DNA of 19,371 bases from JAWLFY01 sp964462125 (GTDB lineage Bacteria > Planctomycetota > Planctomycetia > Pirellulales > Pirellulaceae). The position numbers and the translations under genes are program-made. This document shows, piece after piece, positions 14,184-19,371 of this stretch (positions within the stretch are counted from its first letter, which is position 1; every line of letters starts with the position of its first letter). The stretch is from the NCBI GenBank assembly GCA_964462125.1, contig CAYWXT010000090.1, forward strand, positions 1 through 19,371. Direction: 5' to 3'. The notes beneath the pieces are model-generated. The model was not told the origin of the DNA. It made no database searches and saw only the letters and a list, made by a program, of their open reading frames with translations.

Positions 14184-16210
14184 TGAAGACCGTGACCCAG
14201 TTTCCCCGCAGCGTTCGGGTGCAAGAGCACCTATGGATTCCCCTTTCCGACGGGACCCGACTCGCCGCGCGGCTCTGGCTACCGGAGGATGCCCGTGACC
14301 ATCCGGTCCCCGCCGTGCTGGAGTACATCCCCTATCGCAAGCGGGACTCCACCCGTACCCGCGACGACGTGATGCATCACTACATCGCCGGGTATGGCTA
14401 TGCCTGTCTGCGCGTCGACTTGCGCGGCAGCGGCGACTCCGAGGGGGTGTTGGAGGATGAGTACCTGCAGCGTGAACTCGACGACGGTGTGGAGGTCATT
14501 CGCTGGATCAGCGAACAGCCATGGTGCAGTGGCGAAGTGGGCATGATCGGGATCTCCTGGGGAGGCTTCAACGGGCTGCAGATCGCCGCCATGCGCCCCC
14601 CGGAACTCAAGGCGGTCGTCAGCATTTGCTCCACCGACGACCGATACGCCGATGACGTCCACCACATGGGCGGCTGCCTGCTGGGAGACAACCTCTCCTG
14701 GGCCTCCACCATGTTCGCCTACAACAGCCTCCCTCCCGACCCGGAAGTGGTGGGCGAGCGCTGGCGTGAAATGTGGTCCCAGCGGCTCAGCGGCAGCGGT
14801 CTCTGGCTGGAGAAATGGCTTCATCATCAGGCCCGCGATGAGTACTGGCAGCATGGCTCGATCTGCGAAGACTGGTCGGCGGTCCAGTGCCCGGTGATGG
14901 CAGTGAGCGGTTGGGCCGACGGTTATTCCAACGCGGTATTTCGCCTGCTGGCCAATCTGCGCGTGCCCCGGCTCGGGCTGGTGGGACCCTGGAGCCACAA
15001 GTATCCCCACCAAGGCGTGCCGGGACCGGCGATCGGGTTCCTGCAAGAATGCCTTCGCTGGTGGGACCGCTGGCTCAAAGGGCGGACGACGGGGATCATG
15101 GACGAGCCGATGCTGCGGGCCTGGATGCAAGATTGCGTGCCCCCCACGACGTATTACCATGAACGGCCGGGACGTTGGGTGGGGGAACCGCAATGGCCCT
15201 CGCCCAATATCGATGCCCAAGTCTTCACCCTGGCATGGCCTGGCACCTTGGAACCCGAGTCCAAGCCGGTCCCAACCCGCGAGATGTCGCTGCAGTCACC
15301 GCTCAGTGTCGGACTGTTCGCAGGAAAGTGGTGCTCCTATGCCGCCACGCCCGATCTGCCCCACGATCAACGCGAAGAAGATGGCGGCGCGCTCGTCTTC
15401 ACCACCGCCCCCTTGGCGGAGCCGCTGGAGATCTTGGGGGCTGCCGAGGTGGAGTTGGAACTGAGTGTGAACCGGCCGGTGGCGATGGTCGCGGTGCGGC
15501 TGTCCGCCGTTGCCCCCGATGACAAGGCCACCCGGGTCACCTTCGGACTGCTCAACCTCACCCACCGCGAGAGCTCCGAAGCACCGCAGCCAATGGAGCC
15601 CGGACGGTCCTATCGGGTGCGGGTCAAGCTGAACGATGTGGCCCAATCCTTCCCCACCGGTCATCGCCTGCGGATCTCCATCTCCACCTCCTACTGGCCT
15701 CTTGCCTGGCCGCCACCGGAACCGGTGCGTCTGCAACTGATCACCGGCGCCAGCAAGCTCACGTTGCCGGTACGGCCACGATGGAACACCAATGACAGCC
15801 GGCTTCACTTTCCGCCAGCCGAAGGTGCTCCCCTCTCCACCGAAATCCAGAAGCTGGAACCCTCGCACCATGCCTGGCGGGTGATCCGCGATCTGGCCGA
15901 AGATAGCTCCACCTTGGAGGTCATCAACGACCAAGGAACCGTCCTGCTGCAGGAGCTCAATCTGGAAATACAACGCAAGGCGTTGGAGTGGTATCGCTAT
16001 CAGGGAGATGATTGGAACAGTGTTCGCGGGGAAACGTTCTCGGAACGGGGATTCCGCCGTGGTGATTGGCAGGTGCGCACCGTCAGCCGCACCGTGTTAA
16101 GCTCAACACCGACCCATTTCATCCTGCATGCCCAATTGGACGCCTACGAAGGCTCCCGTCGCGTCTACTCCAAAAACTGGGACGCGTCGATCGAGCGATA
16201 CCTCGTCTGA
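14180..16210 (+). CDS. CocE/NonD family hydrolase (X-Pro dipeptidyl-peptidase S15-like), cytoplasmic
   Basis: A 676-aa protein. ATG 14180 or the adjacent ATG 14183 follows a strong AGGAGGG. The S15-type alpha/beta hydrolase domain spans about 15-290: LSDGTRLAARLWLP at the N-terminus, VDLRGSGDSEG at about 79-89, nucleophile elbow GISWGGF with Ser126, Asp247 in SGWADGYSN and His273 in GPWSHKYPH. A C-terminal jelly-roll domain (PF08530-like) covers about 315-560, with LEILGAAEVELELSVNRP, 'TRVTFGLLNLTHR' and 'LRISISTSYWPLAWPP'. A further ~110 residues at the end match no domain I recognise. Characterised relatives cleave X-Pro dipeptides, cocaine ester, glutaryl-7-ACA and alpha-amino-acid esters. 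There is no signal peptide, unlike most neighbours. Coupling to the ATP-grasp gene suggests it processes or counteracts that ligase's product. Confidence 0.92.
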   Translation: MMKTVTQFPRSVRVQEHLWIPLSDGTRLAARLWLPEDARDHPVPAVLEYIPYRKRDSTRTRDDVMHHYIAGYGYACLRVDLRGSGDSEGVLEDEYLQRELDDGVEVIRWISEQPWCSGEVGMIGISWGGFNGLQIAAMRPPELKAVVSICSTDDRYADDVHHMGGCLLGDNLSWASTMFAYNSLPPDPEVVGERWREMWSQRLSGSGLWLEKWLHHQARDEYWQHGSICEDWSAVQCPVMAVSGWADGYSNAVFRLLANLRVPRLGLVGPWSHKYPHQGVPGPAIGFLQECLRWWDRWLKGRTTGIMDEPMLRAWMQDCVPPTTYYHERPGRWVGEPQWPSPNIDAQVFTLAWPGTLEPESKPVPTREMSLQSPLSVGLFAGKWCSYAATPDLPHDQREEDGGALVFTTAPLAEPLEILGAAEVELELSVNRPVAMVAVRLSAVAPDDKATRVTFGLLNLTHRESSEAPQPMEPGRSYRVRVKLNDVAQSFPTGHRLRISISTSYWPLAWPPPEPVRLQLITGASKLTLPVRPRWNTNDSRLHFPPAEGAPLSTEIQKLEPSHHAWRVIRDLAEDSSTLEVINDQGTVLLQELNLEIQRKALEWYRYQGDDWNSVRGETFSERGFRRGDWQVRTVSRTVLSSTPTHFILHAQLDAYEGSRRVYSKNWDASIERYLV

Positions 16211-16357
16211 GTGACCTGCGACCCTGAAGCGACGACTCCCACGTGACATTTTGTCGGTTCAAGACATCGCCAACCTGCTCGCGTTTCTCAAGCAGCCAAT
16301 CGCGAATTGAAAGCGAAGTCGAACTCGTCGAGACTTTCAACCGCGCGGTATCCACCC

Positions 16358-17386
16358 GTGTTCTCACAAACCGAACTCGAAGCCGCCCGCCAGTGCGTCC
16401 ACTCGGTGATCCCGCCAACGCCACAGTATGCCTGGCCGCTGCTCCAACAGCGACTTGGGGTGGACGTGCTCGTCAAGCATGAAAACCATACGCCAACCGC
16501 TGCGTTCAAGGTTCGCGGGGGTCTGGTTTATGTCAATCGCTTGCGTCGCCAGCGTCCCGAGGTGCGCGGCGTCATCAGCGCCACACGAGGCAATCACGGT
16601 CAAAGCATCGCGTTCGCCGCAACCCGCGCCGGTTTGGCAGTGACGATCGTCGTACCGCGTGGCAATTCGCGGGAAAAGAACGCTGCCATGCGAGCGCTCG
16701 GCGCGGAGCTGGTCGAAGTCGGCGACGATTTCGACCAAGCCCGCGCTGAGCTAGCCGAATTGGCTCAGCAACGGGCCTACGAACCGGTACCCTCCTTTCA
16801 TCGAGATCTCGTCACCGGAGTGGCAACCTATGCACAAGAACTTTTTCTGGCAGCACCCGACTTGGACGCCGTTTACGTTCCGATCGGACTCGGCTCCGGC
16901 ATCTGTGGGCTGATCCGCACCCGCGACCTGCTGGGTCTGAAGACGCAAATCATCGGTGTCGTTTCGGAGAACGCCAACGCTTACGCCCAGTCCTTCACCG
17001 CAGGAAAGCTGGCCACGACGCCGTCCGCCTGGACGTTCGCCGACGGGATCGCCACGCGTCAACCGGATCCCGAGGCGTTGGCGATCATCGCGAAGGGAGC
17101 CGCGCGCGTGATTGAAGTCTCCGAGGAGGAGATCGCCGAGGCGATTCGGGTCTTTCATGAGGACACCCACAATCTGGCCGAGGGCGCCGGAGCCGCCGCA
17201 CTGGCGGGACTGACAAAGGAACGGGAGCGTTGGCGGGGAAAACGCTGCGGCGTCATACTGTGCGGCGGCAACATCGATCGCGATTGGGCGGCCCAGGTAC
17301 TCGCTGGCGGTGTGCCAAGACTTCCTCCCCTCCCCGGCGAGCTCGCAGAGGTCGAGAGCACGTCGCGCCGTCCCCGGCCCACCTGA
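16358..17386 (+). CDS. PLP-dependent threonine/serine dehydratase-like enzyme
   Basis: About 342 aa from GTG 16358; a TTG at 16307 would add 17 low-complexity residues. Neither has a clear Shine-Dalgarno; GTG gives the usual short lead before ELEAARQCVHSVIPPTPQY. Fold-type II PLP signatures (numbering from GTG): KHENHTPTAAFKVRGG with the Schiff-base Lys at about 51, SATRGNHGQS at about 74-83 (substrate/cofactor loop), GLGSGICGLI at about 177-186 (phosphate-binding glycine loop), and 'HNLAEGAGAAALAG' plus CGGNID near the end. There is no ACT-like regulatory domain, so it is the short catabolic type. Expected reaction is deamination of threonine, serine or a related hydroxy-amino acid to a 2-oxo acid; hydroxyaspartate ammonia-lyase or a racemase are alternatives. 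It lies 147 bases after the CocE gene on the same strand and converges with the FAD oxidoreductase gene. Confidence 0.9.
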   Translation: MFSQTELEAARQCVHSVIPPTPQYAWPLLQQRLGVDVLVKHENHTPTAAFKVRGGLVYVNRLRRQRPEVRGVISATRGNHGQSIAFAATRAGLAVTIVVPRGNSREKNAAMRALGAELVEVGDDFDQARAELAELAQQRAYEPVPSFHRDLVTGVATYAQELFLAAPDLDAVYVPIGLGSGICGLIRTRDLLGLKTQIIGVVSENANAYAQSFTAGKLATTPSAWTFADGIATRQPDPEALAIIAKGAARVIEVSEEEIAEAIRVFHEDTHNLAEGAGAAALAGLTKERERWRGKRCGVILCGGNIDRDWAAQVLAGGVPRLPPLPGELAEVESTSRRPRPT

Positions 17387-17408
17387 CCCGCAGGAACGAA
17401 GTTTTTCG

Positions 17409-19115
17409 TTAACCACTGCCGTCCCAATGCAACTCAACTCCTTGGCCCTGCAATGTCTGCTGAAAGTCATCCAGCCAGGATTGGTTCGCTCGCACCTCAT
17501 GCGGATCTCGACCATGTTTTCGACAGAATGCCACCAAGGCGCCAACCGATTCGCCGATGTTCCATTCGACCGGATGCAACCGATAGCAGCCGTTGGTGAC
17601 ATGTGTCGTGCCGATGTTCTTGCACGCCGGCAACAAGTTGCGAGTTTCCTTGGGCAGCAGTGCTCCCAGCGGAATTTGAAAGGGAAGCGAGGGGAAATCG
17701 ATGTAGTTGTCGCCGGTGGAACTGGGGTGCAGATCGATGTGATAACTGCCCACCCCGACCGAATCGAAGTACTCAGCTGCCGTCACCTGGTCCATCGGCT
17801 CTCCCGTAACCAACGCCCGATTCTTTCGCCCGCAATGTTCCTCCAACACCGTGAACTCAGCGACGATCCGCCGCGACTCGCGCACATAAGGATACTTGGC
17901 CAACCCATCGTCGGTCCCCATAACGTCACGGCGTAACCGCAGGCCCGGCCATCCGATGCCGCCGTCGGGACGTAGGGCCTCGGTCTGCATCCAGTACAAC
18001 AGCGACAGACTGAGCTGTCCCGCCCGTTCAATCTGCGCCGCCGCCTGTTCCTCCGAGACACCGACCAGATTTCCGAGGACGTAATCGTTCTGTGGCCAGT
18101 TCACCAAGGTGATGTCGCTATCAAACGCTCCTGGCTCAAAGTGATCGCGAGCCAGCATGCGTCGATAGAGCCACAGGTTCAACGTCCCCGGTGTCGCCTT
18201 GCCGCTGGGGTCGAAGCCCAGTTCCTTTGGCTTGAGGGATGGCGGGTGCGTGTAGGCCCAGTCAAGTAGCCGGCCGGGCCAGGGCGGATCGAGTGGCGGA
18301 ACAAAGTCGCGCCAGAACGCGTACTCCCGCGGCCGCTCGATCGTCCAGTCGCCGTCGGAATCATAATCAACGGCAAAACAGCGAGTGAACGCTTGCTGGT
18401 TGTTCGGATCTGCTTCGTCCGCCGCGTGCAATTCTCCCGTGTCATCTTTCGACTCCGCCCCCGTGACGAACTCCGTTCCGGTCAACGGCAACAAATCGCC
18501 AAGTTCGGACGCGTCGAGGAACCAGGGTGCCTGCAACGTGAGCGTCGTGCCGCTCACTTCGTTTCGCACCTCGACACTCTCGACGCGATGCCCGTTCATC
18601 GACGCCTCGATTGGTCGATGTCGGAGCAACAAAGTCAGCTTTCCGGCACTGCGGTAGGGAGCCAGCATCGCGTCGAGCACCGCCAGCGCCACGCGCGGCT
18701 CATGGCACAATCGCGAGACGGAACCGCCGCCGGGATTCAAGTGCTTCAATTCGCGTTGCGACGGAGTCAGCGGGTAATGGTCGCGATAGAAATCTCGAAT
18801 GGCAGTGCGGAGCTGACGGTAGCTGGCCGTTGCCCCACGGGACTCGATCCAGCGGTGTTCGTCCGGCGGCACGGCTTGCTGAGTCAACTGGCCGCCGATC
18901 CAGTCGGTCGGTTCGGTCAGCACCACGCTCAAACCGCTGCGCAGCGTCGCCAGCGCTGCCGCCACGCCGCCGAGTCCTCCGCCGATGATGACGACGTCGC
19001 TGCGGATCCCGCCCCGCACGCGGCTGTCTTGTCCAGCCCGCGAGGCCTCGGGAAGTAGCAAACTTCCGGTCGTCCATGCCATCGTCGCCTGAAGAAAGTT
19101 TCGTCGCTTCATCAT
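17409..19115 (-). CDS. Tat-exported FAD-dependent oxidoreductase
   Basis: A 568-aa protein with start at ATG 19115 or the adjacent ATG 19112. Tat signal: KRRNFLQATMAW, then a hydrophobic run GSLLLPEASRAG. The FAD-binding Rossmann motif is DVVIIGGGLGGVAAALA at about 40-56, followed by TEPTDWIGGQLTQQ at about 68-80, typical of the FAD_oxidored (PF12831-like) family. Further conserved stretches are WFLDASELGDLLPLTG in the middle and ACKNIGTTHVTNGCYRLHP-like sequence near the C-terminus, which closes the FAD site. Length is normal. Substrate unknown; many planctomycete paralogues lie among sulfatase or glycoside-hydrolase genes, so a periplasmic sugar- or xenobiotic-directed oxidation is plausible but unproven. 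It lies 70 bases downstream of the DUF1559-like tail on the same strand, possibly the same operon. It converges with the dehydratase gene, 22 bases apart. Confidence 0.92.
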   Translation of the reverse strand: MMKRRNFLQATMAWTTGSLLLPEASRAGQDSRVRGGIRSDVVIIGGGLGGVAAALATLRSGLSVVLTEPTDWIGGQLTQQAVPPDEHRWIESRGATASYRQLRTAIRDFYRDHYPLTPSQRELKHLNPGGGSVSRLCHEPRVALAVLDAMLAPYRSAGKLTLLLRHRPIEASMNGHRVESVEVRNEVSGTTLTLQAPWFLDASELGDLLPLTGTEFVTGAESKDDTGELHAADEADPNNQQAFTRCFAVDYDSDGDWTIERPREYAFWRDFVPPLDPPWPGRLLDWAYTHPPSLKPKELGFDPSGKATPGTLNLWLYRRMLARDHFEPGAFDSDITLVNWPQNDYVLGNLVGVSEEQAAAQIERAGQLSLSLLYWMQTEALRPDGGIGWPGLRLRRDVMGTDDGLAKYPYVRESRRIVAEFTVLEEHCGRKNRALVTGEPMDQVTAAEYFDSVGVGSYHIDLHPSSTGDNYIDFPSLPFQIPLGALLPKETRNLLPACKNIGTTHVTNGCYRLHPVEWNIGESVGALVAFCRKHGRDPHEVRANQSWLDDFQQTLQGQGVELHWDGSG

Positions 19116-19185
19116 TCTTGAGATCGGTGCGAGTATGCGGAGGTGAATGCCGAAGGAAAAATCGCCTGTTGGGTCAGCACCAGTC

Positions 19186-19371
19186 TTAAGGATCTATAAC
19201 ATCGATAATCGTGTCGCTGCCCGCGCGGGTCATCATGTGCCACAACTTTTCCGGCTCGAGCCAGTACGGGATCAGCCGTACGGAGCCGTCGAACATTGCG
19301 ACGCGGACGCCTTCGCGGCAGCTGTTCCAGCAGCGGAGCCAGCGGCGGCTCGTCACCGGAGGATTTCAACA
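19186..19371 (-). pseudogene. DUF1559-like C-terminal fragment with apparent frameshift (runs off window)
   Basis: Read by hand on the minus strand. The last ~40 codons before the TAA at 19188-19186 give REGVRVAMFDGSVRLIPYWL, then EPEKLWHMMTRAGSDTIIDV and a short end. This matches the C-terminal H-loop of DUF1559 (PF07596) proteins, with the DGSVRFI-type motif and a final 'TRaG' segment. Going upstream, that frame turns into Arg/Trp/Cys-rich sequence and meets a TGA at 19368-19366. A neighbouring frame instead reads KSSGDEPPLAPLLEQLP, which looks like real protein up to about 19315. Joining the two needs one base removed around CTGCCGCGAAGG. It may be a decayed gene, a sequencing error, or a short separate gene. 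The 5' part is outside the window. Confidence 0.5.

Noticed and set aside
14279..15220. 313-codon minus-strand frame opposite the CocE/NonD gene
   Set aside because: Antisense shadow of a gene with an intact catalytic triad; composition is Pro/His/Arg-biased and no domain is seen.
1..19371. tRNA, rRNA or phage/prophage region
   Set aside because: I saw no cloverleaf-like sequence with CCA end, no rRNA-like conserved stretches, and no integrase, capsid or terminase signature.

Overview
The window looks like part of a planctomycete chromosome, most likely Pirellulales (Rhodopirellula/Blastopirellula-like). The basis is GC-rich, high-GC3 coding sequence, planctomycete-type haem proteins (a PSCyt/DUF1549-type CxxCH protein and a DUF1587-1595-1592-1588-1585 protein), a DUF1552 protein with the HxxSHH motif, Tat-exported oxidoreductases, and a DUF1559-like tail with the DGSVR motif. 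Most of the encoded proteins carry an export signal, which is typical of the degradative, cell-envelope-rich gene sets of this phylum. No rRNA, tRNA, CRISPR array or transposase gene was seen.

Layout. 1-719 (-): start of a PSCyt1/DUF1549 cytochrome-type protein, cut by the window edge. 1026-3170 (-): exported two-part alpha/beta hydrolase of the acetyl-xylan-esterase type. 3471-4601 (+): exported aldose 1-epimerase (GalM family). 4652-5968 (-): exported M20D amidohydrolase. 6279-7559 and 7692-10190 (+): DUF1552 protein and large haem-binding DUF1592/1588 protein, a pairing that recurs in planctomycetes. 10212-11069 and 11101-12486 (-): an operon of an exported fumarylacetoacetate-hydrolase-family protein and an exported Asp-box beta-propeller/GH32-like protein. 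12849-14183 and 14180-16210 (+): a translationally coupled ATP-grasp ligase and CocE/NonD (S15-like) hydrolase, both without a signal peptide. 16358-17386 (+): PLP-dependent threonine/serine dehydratase. 17409-19115 (-): Tat-exported FAD-dependent oxidoreductase. 19186-19371 (-): C-terminal end of a DUF1559-like protein with an apparent frameshift.

How the genes may work together. The exported esterase, mutarotase, amidohydrolase, FAH-like protein and propeller protein fit periplasmic or surface breakdown of complex, acylated or conjugated polysaccharides. The haem-containing PSCyt/DUF1592 proteins and their DUF1552 partner are envelope proteins of unknown biochemical role. The cytoplasmic ATP-grasp/CocE pair stands apart: a ligase that should form an amide (or related acyl) bond is translated together with a hydrolase whose family cleaves amide and ester bonds, followed by an amino-acid dehydratase. 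This is the best candidate here for an uncharacterised small-molecule or peptide pathway.

Non-coding structure. Intergenic regions hold a 132-bp element with 15-bp perfect terminal inverted repeats (6017-6148), a perfect hairpin just after the DUF1552 stop codon (7560-7580), a 17-nt palindrome (3263-3279), a short tandem array (869-928) and an exact 15-bp tandem duplication upstream of the ATP-grasp gene (12710-12739). All functional calls rest on motif recognition by eye; no database search was possible.
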